Shown piece after piece: positions 1-7,255 of a stretch of 8,290 nucleotides of DNA. This DNA comes from Chitinophagaceae bacterium (GTDB lineage: Bacteria; Bacteroidota; Bacteroidia; Chitinophagales; Chitinophagaceae). How positions within the stretch are numbered: the stretch's first letter is position 1; the number at the start of each line of letters is the position of its first letter. Both the position numbers and the translations under genes were made by a program. Under the pieces are notes generated by a model that saw only the letters and a program-made list of their open reading frames with translations, searched no databases and was not told the origin of the DNA. The stretch spans positions 1 to 8,290 of the forward strand of contig DPWF01000185.1 of NCBI GenBank assembly GCA_003526435.1, given 5' to 3'.

Positions 1-270
1 ATAAATAGGAATTTCGTATTCTTTGGTTAATGCATCCGTTACCTGACCGGCGCGGTTACGTACCTGTAGTAACTTTACATAAAGCGGGTTGGTTGATCCA
101 TCTGCCTGTATAGGCGCAGATGTAACGATTCTTCCCTTGGCACCTATAAAAGGATTGGAAAGATAAAAAAATGTTCTGCCCAGAAATCCTTCAGAAGGCT
201 TTTTTGAACATGCATAACCAGTTACCAAAATAACGGCTGCTGCACTGATATATTTATAAATAGGCTTCAT
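1..270 (-). CDS. Lipoprotein, DUF5007-like (partial; 3' end outside window)
   Basis: Only the first 90 codons are present; the frame is open to the left edge, so the C-terminal part is missing. The ATG at 270-268 opens a basic, then hydrophobic segment (MKPIYKY, then residues 8-20) ending in G-Y-A-C, which puts a probable lipid-modified Cys at residue 21, followed by SKKP. The lipobox is weaker than in the neighbours because Gly replaces the usual Leu/Val at -3. After the signal comes a mature N-terminus with GFLGRT (about 28-33) and a stretch ADGSTNPLYVKLL (about 59-71). From memory this resembles the start of DUF5007 proteins, which sit beside SusCD and fasciclin genes in Bacteroidota; no profile was run. 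It starts 20 bp after the FAS1 gene stop, so it is very likely co-transcribed and probably a surface or periplasm-facing accessory of the transporter. Being a lipoprotein is much surer than the family name. Confidence 0.72.
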   Translation of the reverse strand, partial: MKPIYKYISAAAVILVTGYACSKKPSEGFLGRTFFYLSNPFIGAKGRIVTSAPIQADGSTNPLYVKLLQVRNRAGQVTDALTKEYEIPIY

Positions 271-290
271 AGCGTTTTATTTTAGTGTAT

Positions 291-974
291 CTAGAATCTT
301 ACAAAAGTGTGTGGATTAACAAGTACATGCATGGTTGTAGCACCATTGGAAGTTTTAATTCCTGTTGTCTGGCACTGAACTGTGATGTCGTTTTGATTGA
401 CTGGTGGCGTTACACCTGGCTGATCAAGCGCCCCCCTTACTTTTACATAAAACAAGAGATAGGTTGGCGCCTGTGTTCTTTCAAGATAAGTAGCATTTGT
501 TTGCAACTGTTTCAGCACACCCATCGTTGTGTTACCTGCACTGGTATAAGTAGCTGGCACTAACTCCGGAGCAGTTTTTAATTCCACTGTTTCATTCAGG
601 ATATACTGCCTTACCGAGTCTTCATTGATATTGCTGATTAAACTGTCGAGCGTATATGTTGCCAATGGATTTACCTGTTGCTTTTGCTGCAAACGCAGGT
701 TAATCATATTCAGAACAGAATAGTCAGTAAAGGCAAAAAAAGTTTTAGCACTATTTACCTGAGCGGTTAAGCCTAATTTTTCAATTACGATAACAGCAGT
801 ATCAAAAAGTTTGAAAGAATTACTTTTCAGGTAATCAATATTATTCAACGGCGTTACTTCCTGATGCAAACTTCCGCCTGTTAAATAATCTTTTTTACAT
901 GAGCCAAGCAAACATATCAATATGAATGAGGCTATTATACATTTATATGACATAAGATGTTTTTTGAAGTTCAT
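291..974 (-). CDS. FAS1 (fasciclin)-domain-like lipoprotein
   Basis: This 227-residue protein has a signal peptide ending in the good lipobox LLGSC (Cys26), followed by KKD. The mature part looks like one divergent FAS1 domain. Residues about 77-91 (AKTFFAFTDYSVLNM) match the H1 pattern (usually FAPTDxAF), residues 121-130 (VRQYILNETV) match the helix usually read as LxxHIL, and residues about 204-219 (TGIKTSNG...MHVL) match the H2 pattern (SNGxIHxID). FAS1 domains mediate adhesion or carbohydrate binding; here the role is inferred to be a surface accessory of the adjacent SusCD transporter. The start lies 5 bp after the SusD stop codon, which supports translational coupling. A second ATG at 953 (Met8) would give an equally good, shorter signal peptide; no Shine-Dalgarno sequence separates the two. 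The FAS1 identification rests on motif resemblance; the sequence is too divergent to be certain by eye. Confidence 0.8.
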   Translation of the reverse strand: MNFKKHLMSYKCIIASFILICLLGSCKKDYLTGGSLHQEVTPLNNIDYLKSNSFKLFDTAVIVIEKLGLTAQVNSAKTFFAFTDYSVLNMINLRLQQKQQVNPLATYTLDSLISNINEDSVRQYILNETVELKTAPELVPATYTSAGNTTMGVLKQLQTNATYLERTQAPTYLLFYVKVRGALDQPGVTPPVNQNDITVQCQTTGIKTSNGATTMHVLVNPHTFVRF

Positions 975-979
975 GAATA

Positions 980-2548
980 TTACATTTTATCGGCCCAGAA
1001 AGGCGTTTGTGCCAGTAGTGGGTTCAATGCCATTAAAATGGGTTCTACAGGCCAGTAATATTTACCCTGGTTAAAGTCTGAAATCGTCATACGAATAACA
1101 GTACCTGTACCATTAAACCTGATAATATTTGTTTTGCGTGCCAAACGTACCAGGTCATAAAAACGATGACCTTCTATGAATAATTCCCTGCCCCTTTCCT
1201 GAATTACTTCTTCAAACATATTGGCATCAGTAGCAGTAGTGGGTCCTATTCCTGCCAGTGCACGTATTTCATTCACGATGGTTCTGGCTCCGGATGGATT
1301 GTTCAATGCTGCCAGGGCCTCGGCTTTCAACAATTTAATATCGGCCAATCTGAACACCAGTATATTGTTCTGACTGAGTGGCGACGTATTATTAGGTCCG
1401 GTATAAAGAATATTGGCATACTTGGTACAGATAGGATCTGTGGTTCCCCAGAAATCAAAACCATTCCTTCTTCTTAAATCAATACTATCAGCATTATTAG
1501 GGAATAATGTGGTGAGCGTACCTGCATCTAAAGTAAAGAGTGAGTTACCCAACTGTGTGAGCAGATAAGGTGCTTTCAAAGTTCTCGCAGCAATGCTGTT
1601 ATTGATATCACCATATGCAGCCGTAATCAGTGAGCCCTCGTTAGAAGCATTTTGAGAAATTTCAAAAATGCCTTCTGGTGAGTTACCCTTGAACATAGCC
1701 GTATAAGAAGCCCTGGTTGCTCTGCTTACATGTGTATATCCTCCATTCAGGATAACTGAATCTGCAGCAGGTCCAACTTTATCATACTCCCCTTTCCATG
1801 CATAAATATGTGCTAATAAAGCATAACATGTACCTCTGTTTGCACGTATTGGTCTGTTGACAGTTGGAGTAGTTACATAAGGTAACAGTTTAATGGCTTC
1901 CTGTAAATCCTTAATACACTGGTCTAATACTTCCGCTTGTTTTGTTCTGGGTAAATCCGGTTCTTTTGCTGCATCCTCTGCTGTTTTTAAAACCATTGGC
2001 ACGTCTCCCCAGATTCTTGAGATATAGAAATAAGTAAAAGCACGCAGGAAATAGTTTTCTCCAATAAGGGTGTTTTTAGCTGCTTCCTTATTAACCGATG
2101 TGAACTCAGACAATGGAATAGTTGGTATATATTTTAAACAACGATTCTGTTGATCAATGGTACGGTAAAAGTTATCCCAGCGGCGCAGTTTTATCAGTCC
2201 GCGGAATGTTTGTGAAGGGGCCACAAAGGTCTGCCATTGAATTTGTGTAATAGCAGGATAATCTTCGCCGTTGGTTCTGGCCACAAACTCGTCTGTTTGT
2301 GTATCACCGTAATAATAATGCGCCATACCCATTTCATTCATGGCTGCACGAAGTGTAGCATAAGAACCTGCTACTGCACCATTGGCTTCAATTTCATTCT
2401 TCCAAAAATTACCATCTGTTGGTGCGTTAATCGGCACCCGTTCTGAGAATTTTTTACTACAGGAGACCGTCATTGCAACAAGTGCAGTGAGACCCAGAAA
2501 CTGTTTTAAATATTTATTTGTGAGTTGCATGATTTCGTTTTTAAGCAT
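980..2548 (-). CDS. SusD/RagB family outer-membrane lipoprotein
   Basis: This 522-residue protein is a normal length for SusD-type nutrient-binding lipoproteins, which lie on the cell surface as a lid over a SusC barrel. A signal peptide ends at TVSC (Cys30, followed by SKKF). Family landmarks appear in the expected order: the helical TPR-like N-terminal half with NYFLRAFTYFYISRIWGDVPMV at about 165-186, the AHIYAWKGEYDKV segment at about 247-258, the helix FRLADIKLLKAEALAALN at about 399-416, and the C-terminal signature ERGRELFIEGHRFYDLVRL at about 451-469. The first ATG (2548-2546) overlaps the SusC stop by one base (TAATG), a strong sign of coupled translation. The in-frame ATG at 2530 (Met7) would give a more compact signal peptide and is a real alternative start. 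The bound ligand cannot be predicted from sequence. Confidence 0.96.
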   Translation of the reverse strand: MLKNEIMQLTNKYLKQFLGLTALVAMTVSCSKKFSERVPINAPTDGNFWKNEIEANGAVAGSYATLRAAMNEMGMAHYYYGDTQTDEFVARTNGEDYPAITQIQWQTFVAPSQTFRGLIKLRRWDNFYRTIDQQNRCLKYIPTIPLSEFTSVNKEAAKNTLIGENYFLRAFTYFYISRIWGDVPMVLKTAEDAAKEPDLPRTKQAEVLDQCIKDLQEAIKLLPYVTTPTVNRPIRANRGTCYALLAHIYAWKGEYDKVGPAADSVILNGGYTHVSRATRASYTAMFKGNSPEGIFEISQNASNEGSLITAAYGDINNSIAARTLKAPYLLTQLGNSLFTLDAGTLTTLFPNNADSIDLRRRNGFDFWGTTDPICTKYANILYTGPNNTSPLSQNNILVFRLADIKLLKAEALAALNNPSGARTIVNEIRALAGIGPTTATDANMFEEVIQERGRELFIEGHRFYDLVRLARKTNIIRFNGTGTVIRMTISDFNQGKYYWPVEPILMALNPLLAQTPFWADKM

Positions 2549-5500
2549 TAAAACTGAATATCTAATCCTATGGTAAATTTCTTAGGAGTAGGATAACCAT
2601 TAGCGGTTGTAAACCCATCGATACCGATTGACTCAGGATCTGGGAGGTTTGCACCATAGAATACTTTCAGGTTATCGGCCACACCGTATAAGCGCAACAT
2701 ACGTACACCCATTTTTTTCAATCCTGCACTTACAGGAATATTGTATGAAAGGTTAATGGTTTTAATACGGAAGAAACTTGCATCTTCTACAAACATTGAT
2801 GAACGAATGGTCCATGGGTCAGTAGTACTAAATAAACTACCCAATGTGGCTACATCTCCTGGTCTTCTCCATAAGTTCAGGTCATTGAACTCAGCAGCAG
2901 GTCCCGATCTTGTTCCAAAGAAATTAGGCGGGTTGTTACTTGCTGATGCAAGCTTATCTGACAGATAACCATTCCATACACTTCTGCCTAAAATAAAAGT
3001 TGACAGAATCTGAACAGAGAATCCTTTATAGGTTAAGGTATTGATGAACCCTCCATAAACTTTTGTGTTGGGGTCTCCCTGAACGATCATATCATTGTCA
3101 TCAACGTTATAATCACCATTGATATCCTGTTTGGCGTTATCACCTCCGCTGAATTGTGCACCACTATAAATTCTGGTCCTTAACCCGGTTAAAGGATCTA
3201 CTGGTACATCAGCCGTGGTTGGATAAACACCATTGATTTTGAATACCTGGAAACCATATAATGGTTTTCCGATGGTTAATTTTCTTGATAAGAAAATAGG
3301 GCCATATACAAAATCCCTGTTTCCATCAGGCAGTTTCGTAACATAGTTGTCGTTGAATGCCAGATTTAAACTTGTCTGCCATTTCAATGGGCTCTTGTCA
3401 GAAAGGTTATTGGTCGTTAATGAGATTTCGATACCACGATTGGCAATATCCACGAAGTTATTGGTAGCCGTAGTATAACCGGTAGTAATAGGAACCGGGA
3501 TATTAAAGATCAGGTCTTTACTGGCTTTATGATAAAGATCTACACTCAAACTAAAACGGTCTTTAAAGAAGTTTAAATCGATACCGAAGTTGGTTTGGGG
3601 TGCTTTTTCCCAGGTAATATTGGTAGCAGGAGCTGCACCGGCATAGTTAGGCGTAACAGCAGTAACACCACCATAAGTAACAATATTACCGGCAGCACCA
3701 GCACCCAGTGAGCCGGTTGGATAACCTACATTCGTAATTAACTGACGATACTGTGCATAGTATCCACCAGGACCACCAGGATCACGACCTGTAACACCAT
3801 AGCTAAACCTCAACTTGGCAAATGAGATAACTTTGTTGACTTTTCTGAAGAAAGGCTCATCTGAGATATTCCATCTGGCTGAGAAAGCCGGAAATGTACC
3901 CCAGCGACTGGTAGGCGCATACCGCGAAGATGCATCTCTTCTGAAGCTGGCGTCAATACCATATTTTCCTTTATAATTATAACTTGCTCTTGTAAAGTAT
4001 GACATTCTGGAACGATCTTCAAAGGTTGTACCTACAGATAAATTAGGTCCTGTTGGTACACCAGCAATCACACGAATGGCATCGAATGGAATACCAATGG
4101 CGCTGGCCGTGGTTGATTTTACTACCTGCTCTTCCACACCCGTACCTACTAATACACTCACATTATGATCCATACCCTTGCCAAAAGATTTATTCCAGGT
4201 AGCATAATTTTCTAATTCGTACCTGCTACTATTACTTTCGTTCAAACTGGCAGTAGAAACATTATTGGTTGTAGTGGTTCTATCACGCAGATAATCTCTT
4301 CTCACAAAACCCAGGTTGTAGGATAATGAACTTACAAAAGTTACATTCTCTAACAGTTTCCAGGTAAGTCGCAGGTTACCATTGATGCTGGTTGTACGTG
4401 CATCGTCTCTGATTTTATCATTTTTTCCTGCATAGTTATTCCTTGTTACATCATCAATTCTCCAAAAAGAAGATGGGAAAGTTTGAATATTATAAGGTGT
4501 AACATTACCTGTACCATCGCCACGTTGTTCTTTCACAAAACCCAAATAAGTATCTGAAGTAAACTCCATATTCTTGGAAGGTTTCATGCTCACGTATAAT
4601 CTTGGCGCCAGTCTTTTGATATAGAAACCCGGCTGTAATCCATCTTCCTGATAACTATTGAGAGAAAGGCGATATGACATACCCTGGTTAGATCCGGCAA
4701 CACTAAAATCTACGTTACGCAATATTGCATCCTTAAAAAAGAGATCCTGAAAATCAGTTGCATTATTAAATGCAGGATTCAAACTATCTGTAAGAAATTG
4801 AGACAACTGTCCCTGTTGCAAATAAGTAGCCTGTTCACGGAGAATATCCATCTTAAGTCTTCTTTCTTCTGCTCCGATGATAACAGGCTTAAAGCTTGGT
4901 TTTGTAGTAAGTCCTATGTAAGATGATAACCTGAATTGTGGCTTGCCTCCTTTGGGTTTTACTGTTTTCACAATAATAACACCGTTGGCTGCCCTTGCAC
5001 CATAAATAGCTGCAGCGGATGCATCTCTCAATACATCTATTGACTCTATATCGTTAGGGTTGATGGCCGCAAGTGGGTTACTATTGCCATAGGCAGTACG
5101 TAAATCACTCACATCGAAAACCACTCCATCAATAACATACAATGGAGCTGAAACCCCGGTTGCTGTTCCGGCACCATTTGAACCTGCGACACTACTATTA
5201 CCTCTGATATTCACAATACCACTCGCACCGGGCTCAGCAGAAACTGATAATACATTCAAACCAGCTACACGGCCCTGTAACATGGCATCGAATGTAGGAT
5301 AAGGTGTGTTTTCAATGTCTTTACCTTTTACACTCGCTATAGCAGCAGATGTGGTTCTGCGTGTAGAGTTCTGGTATCCGATGATGACTACATCATCAAT
5401 ACCTTTTATGTCTTCATCCAATGACACTTCCACATTTGTTTTACCGGCAAGTTTTATTTCCTGTGAGGCAAAACCCAATGAAGAAATAACAAGGGTAGCG

Positions 5501-5724
5501 TTTCCGTTTTTAACATTGAGGGAAAATGTTCCGTTCTCAAGTGACTCAGTACCATTGGTACCGCCCTTTTCTACAACAGCCACACCAGCAACTGGTGTAT
5601 TTGTTTTCTTATTCAGGATTTTACCGGTGATTTTTACCTGTGCCTGCGCAGCTATACAGGTAAAGAACAACAGCATCAGCATGAATAAGTGCTTCCGGAT
5701 AATGAATCGTGTAGCTTTACTCAT
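2548..5724 (-). CDS. SusC/RagA family TonB-linked outer-membrane transporter
   Basis: This 1058-residue protein is a full-length SusC-type receptor that imports ligands delivered by SusD, using TonB-ExbBD energy. A Sec signal peptide (hydrophobic 12-26) probably ends at AQA|QV near residue 28. Residues about 31-105 form the carboxypeptidase-regulatory-like beta domain typical of the family. The TonB-box-like segment DDVVIIGYQ is at 110-118. The plug domain (about 123-254) contains FDAMLQGRVAGLNV, LYVIDGV and the SusC signature around LRDASAAAIYGARAANG (232-248). The rest is the 22-strand barrel, ending in a terminal Phe (FTIGLDIQF) as expected for barrel assembly. There is no N-terminal STN domain, so FecR/ECF-sigma signalling through this receptor is unlikely. 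It is the first gene of the minus-strand cluster, and its stop overlaps the SusD start. The start at 5724 is chosen because it gives a complete signal peptide. No frameshift or missing segment is seen. Confidence 0.97.
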   Translation of the reverse strand: MSKATRFIIRKHLFMLMLLFFTCIAAQAQVKITGKILNKKTNTPVAGVAVVEKGGTNGTESLENGTFSLNVKNGNATLVISSLGFASQEIKLAGKTNVEVSLDEDIKGIDDVVIIGYQNSTRRTTSAAIASVKGKDIENTPYPTFDAMLQGRVAGLNVLSVSAEPGASGIVNIRGNSSVAGSNGAGTATGVSAPLYVIDGVVFDVSDLRTAYGNSNPLAAINPNDIESIDVLRDASAAAIYGARAANGVIIVKTVKPKGGKPQFRLSSYIGLTTKPSFKPVIIGAEERRLKMDILREQATYLQQGQLSQFLTDSLNPAFNNATDFQDLFFKDAILRNVDFSVAGSNQGMSYRLSLNSYQEDGLQPGFYIKRLAPRLYVSMKPSKNMEFTSDTYLGFVKEQRGDGTGNVTPYNIQTFPSSFWRIDDVTRNNYAGKNDKIRDDARTTSINGNLRLTWKLLENVTFVSSLSYNLGFVRRDYLRDRTTTTNNVSTASLNESNSSRYELENYATWNKSFGKGMDHNVSVLVGTGVEEQVVKSTTASAIGIPFDAIRVIAGVPTGPNLSVGTTFEDRSRMSYFTRASYNYKGKYGIDASFRRDASSRYAPTSRWGTFPAFSARWNISDEPFFRKVNKVISFAKLRFSYGVTGRDPGGPGGYYAQYRQLITNVGYPTGSLGAGAAGNIVTYGGVTAVTPNYAGAAPATNITWEKAPQTNFGIDLNFFKDRFSLSVDLYHKASKDLIFNIPVPITTGYTTATNNFVDIANRGIEISLTTNNLSDKSPLKWQTSLNLAFNDNYVTKLPDGNRDFVYGPIFLSRKLTIGKPLYGFQVFKINGVYPTTADVPVDPLTGLRTRIYSGAQFSGGDNAKQDINGDYNVDDNDMIVQGDPNTKVYGGFINTLTYKGFSVQILSTFILGRSVWNGYLSDKLASASNNPPNFFGTRSGPAAEFNDLNLWRRPGDVATLGSLFSTTDPWTIRSSMFVEDASFFRIKTINLSYNIPVSAGLKKMGVRMLRLYGVADNLKVFYGANLPDPESIGIDGFTTANGYPTPKKFTIGLDIQF

Positions 5725-5830
5725 AATGTAGGGTTGATAATGAAATGTTAGTTGGTTATTAAAAGATCAGTGTATACATAATATTATATGGACTGTATTT
5801 ACAGCCTTACCATTATCCATCTTGTAAAAG

Positions 5831-5910
5831 GAGTTCAACGCTTCGATCGAAGACAAAAGAGTAGCATGCACTGTACCGGGGTACAATGCCGACAAGGCAA
5901 CGTAGCATAT
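5831..5910. other. GC-rich structured intergenic island
   Basis: By hand count this 80-bp segment is about 49% GC, against about 20-30% in the flanking intergenic DNA. It holds a perfect 12-bp palindrome CTTCGATCGAAG (5841-5852), a larger inverted repeat (5868-5889), a small TGCC/GGCA hairpin (5887-5890 with 5896-5899) that overlaps and could compete with the larger one, and two copies of GTAGCAT (5861-5867 and 5902-5908). It could be a dispersed intergenic repeat, a structured susC leader, a small RNA, or a remnant of older DNA. The sequence alone does not decide between these. An open frame of 69 codons crosses it but has no protein-like features. Confidence 0.5.
5868..5889. repeat. Inverted repeat, 10-bp arms, 2-bp spacer
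   Basis: The arms are GCACTGTACC (5868-5877) and GGTACAATGC (5880-5889), complementary at 9 of 10 positions and separated by GG. The inner six pairs TGTACC/GGTACA are perfect. The two-base centre is too tight for an RNA hairpin without opening inner pairs, so a dimeric protein operator is at least as plausible as an RNA stem. It lies about 150-190 bp from the susC start. Confidence 0.6.
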
Positions 5911-5948
5911 GAATCAGTTTTTTGTTTGCTAAAAAACGCTCAAATTCA

Positions 5949-5995
5949 ATTGGTAAGCAATAATTGTATTTTTGACATTTATTATTTTTACCAAT
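5949..5995. repeat. Inverted repeat ATTGGTAA-N31-TTACCAAT
   Basis: There are two perfect complementary 8-bp arms, 5949-5956 and 5988-5995, separated by 31 bp. The spacer includes TATTTTTG (5967-5974, plus strand), which matches the Bacteroidota -7 box TAnnTTTG but has no correctly spaced -33 element. The arrangement would suit two operator half-sites around a promoter, but in such AT-rich DNA chance cannot be excluded. Confidence 0.35.
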
Positions 5996-6067
5996 GATTA
6001 AATGTACTCACCACTTAAAAAAATGTGTTTGCAGATTTTATCTCGATGTAGAAATAAATTAACATCT

Positions 6068-6104
6068 TGTTATTACTTGTTTAAGTTTTTATTGCGTAAT
6101 AACA
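6068..6104. repeat. Inverted repeat TGTTATTA-N21-TAATAACA
   Basis: Perfect 8-bp arms lie at 6068-6075 and 6097-6104. A shorter TTATT/AATAA repeat (6089-6093 and 6098-6102) uses part of the right arm. The repeat sits about 100-135 bp upstream of the flavin monooxygenase start. A regulatory role is possible but unsupported beyond the symmetry and position. Confidence 0.3.
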
Positions 6105-6113
6105 TGTATTGAC

Positions 6114-6124
6114 TGAACAGTTCA
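6114..6124. promoter_or_regulatory. Candidate operator palindrome TGAACAGTTCA
   Basis: This is a perfect odd palindrome, TGAAC-A-GTTCA, 80 bp upstream of the flavin monooxygenase start and 60 bp before its candidate -7 box. The symmetry and position are those of a binding site for a dimeric regulator of the rightward genes. No regulator is encoded in the window, and the site occurs once, so this is a weak call. Confidence 0.3.
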
Positions 6125-6183
6125 CACATCTACTACCTGCTAATCCTGCTTTTTACTTATGCCCATTCAACAGATTTGCATTG

Positions 6184-6191
6184 TACTTTTG
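6184..6191 (+). promoter_or_regulatory. Candidate Bacteroidota -7 box for the LLM monooxygenase gene
   Basis: TACTTTTG matches the TAnnTTTG -7 consensus exactly. Only 12 bp separate it from the ATG at 6204, so transcription from it would give a leader of only a few bases. No TTG or TTTG lies 17-23 bp upstream, where the -33 box is expected. The A-run at 6193-6199, right before the start codon, fits the A-rich initiation regions that replace Shine-Dalgarno sites in this phylum. Confidence 0.4.
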
Positions 6192-6203
6192 TAAAAAAAG
6201 CGA

Positions 6204-7232
6204 ATGGAACTGGGTATTGGTATGTTTGGTGATTTACACGTGAATGAGCAGGGTATTACTGTTCCAACAGGGCAGCGATTGCGGGAAATGATGGAAGAAA
6301 TTAAGCTGATGGATGAACTGGGGCTTGATTTTTTTGGCATTGGTGAGCACCATCGTAGTGAATATGCCGTATCGGCACCAGAGATTATTCTGGCTGCAGC
6401 ATCAACCATCACAAAAAATATCAGGCTGGGAAGTGCTGTTTCCGTATTAAGTTCAGCCGATCCTATCCGATTATACCAACAATATTCAAGTATTGACTTA
6501 TTATCGAATGGCCGGGCCGAGCTGGTAGTTGGAAGGGGCAGTTTTACAGAATCATTTCCCTTGTTCGGTTATAACCTGGCCAACTACGATATACTATTTG
6601 AAGAAAAACTAGACCTGTTGCTCCAGGTGAACCAACAACAGCCTGTAAGCTGGAAAGGGCAATTCAGAACGCCACTGGTAAAACAGGAAGTGTTTCCGCG
6701 CGCTTACAACAAGTTGCTTGATATGTGGATCGCCGTTGGCGGTACTCCTGAATCTGTGTTAAGAGCCGGCAGATATGGCCTTCCGGTTATTTTTGCCATC
6801 ATTGGTGGAAGTCCTGCGCAATTCAAACCATTATTTGAGTACTACCAGAAAGTATATGAACATTTCAAACACCCTGCTGAACAATTAAAAACAGGTGTAC
6901 ATATGCATGCTTTCTTTGGAGAGAATAGCAAAGCAATTGCTGATCAATATTTTCCATCGTATGCCTCGCAGATGAACCGTATTGGCAGAGAACGCGGCTG
7001 GTCGGCTTATACACGTGAGCAGTTTGAATTTGGAAGAGGAAAAGAAGGTGCTTTAATTATTGGCGATGCCAATGAGGCAGTTGACAAAATTTTATACTTA
7101 CACGAAACATTAGGCTTTACCCGTTTTGCCGCACATATGGATGTTGGTGGCCCTTCTCATATACAACTGATGAAGTCGATTGAAATATTCGGAAATAAAA
7201 TTGCACCTACTATTAAAAAAAATTTGGGTTAA
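6204..7232 (+). CDS. LLM-class flavin-dependent monooxygenase (luciferase-like)
   Basis: This 342-residue cytoplasmic TIM-barrel protein belongs to the bacterial luciferase-like family, which uses reduced flavin (FMNH2 or F420) and usually O2 to oxidise a small substrate. Landmarks are MELGIGMFGD at 1-10, the GIGEHH motif at 45-50, IRLGSAV at 73-79, GRAELVVGRGSF at 103-114, AVGGTPESV at 177-185, a GVHMHAFF segment at 231-238, and MNRIGRERGW at 257-266. From memory these match the subfamily named Atu2307/SP_0267 (TIGR03858), whose members have this length and this MELG-type start; that also supports the ATG at 6204 over the one at 6222. The substrate is unknown for the subfamily. A VOC-fold gene follows after 23 bp and is probably co-transcribed. 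GC is about 40-48% in the stretches I counted, typical of the window. Confidence 0.93.
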   Translation: MELGIGMFGDLHVNEQGITVPTGQRLREMMEEIKLMDELGLDFFGIGEHHRSEYAVSAPEIILAAASTITKNIRLGSAVSVLSSADPIRLYQQYSSIDLLSNGRAELVVGRGSFTESFPLFGYNLANYDILFEEKLDLLLQVNQQQPVSWKGQFRTPLVKQEVFPRAYNKLLDMWIAVGGTPESVLRAGRYGLPVIFAIIGGSPAQFKPLFEYYQKVYEHFKHPAEQLKTGVHMHAFFGENSKAIADQYFPSYASQMNRIGRERGWSAYTREQFEFGRGKEGALIIGDANEAVDKILYLHETLGFTRFAAHMDVGGPSHIQLMKSIEIFGNKIAPTIKKNLG

Positions 7233-7255
7233 TTATCTTTAGTTAAATATGTGAT

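Larger units (their letters stand above)
5725..6203. other. Divergent intergenic regulatory region (479 bp)
   Basis: This stretch separates the leftward susC cluster from the rightward flavin monooxygenase gene and must hold both promoters. I see no credible protein gene in it. It is AT-rich, except for a GC-richer structured island at about 5831-5910, and it contains several inverted repeats listed separately. A small hairpin, GTTTTTT/AAAAAAC (5917-5923 and 5931-5937), also lies here. On the susC side I looked for the Bacteroidota -7 box (TAnnTTTG) and found only TGAATTTG (minus strand, about 5948-5941), with one mismatch and no well-spaced -33 TTTG. The susC promoter is therefore unassigned. 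Confidence 0.7.

Noticed and set aside
5306..5731. 141-codon plus-strand open frame opposite the SusC N-terminus
   Set aside because: It lies antisense within a clearly genuine SusC gene and has no independent support.
5772..5790. TATAAT-like sequence on the minus strand upstream of susC
   Set aside because: It resembles an E. coli sigma-70 -10 box, but Bacteroidota primary sigma factors use TAnnTTTG. In this AT-rich stretch such a match is expected by chance.
5788..5997. 69-codon plus-strand open frame across the intergenic island
   Set aside because: It has no start-region signal, no recognisable domain or signal peptide, and an unusual Cys-rich composition that follows the DNA palindromes. 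The structured DNA explains it better than a protein gene does.
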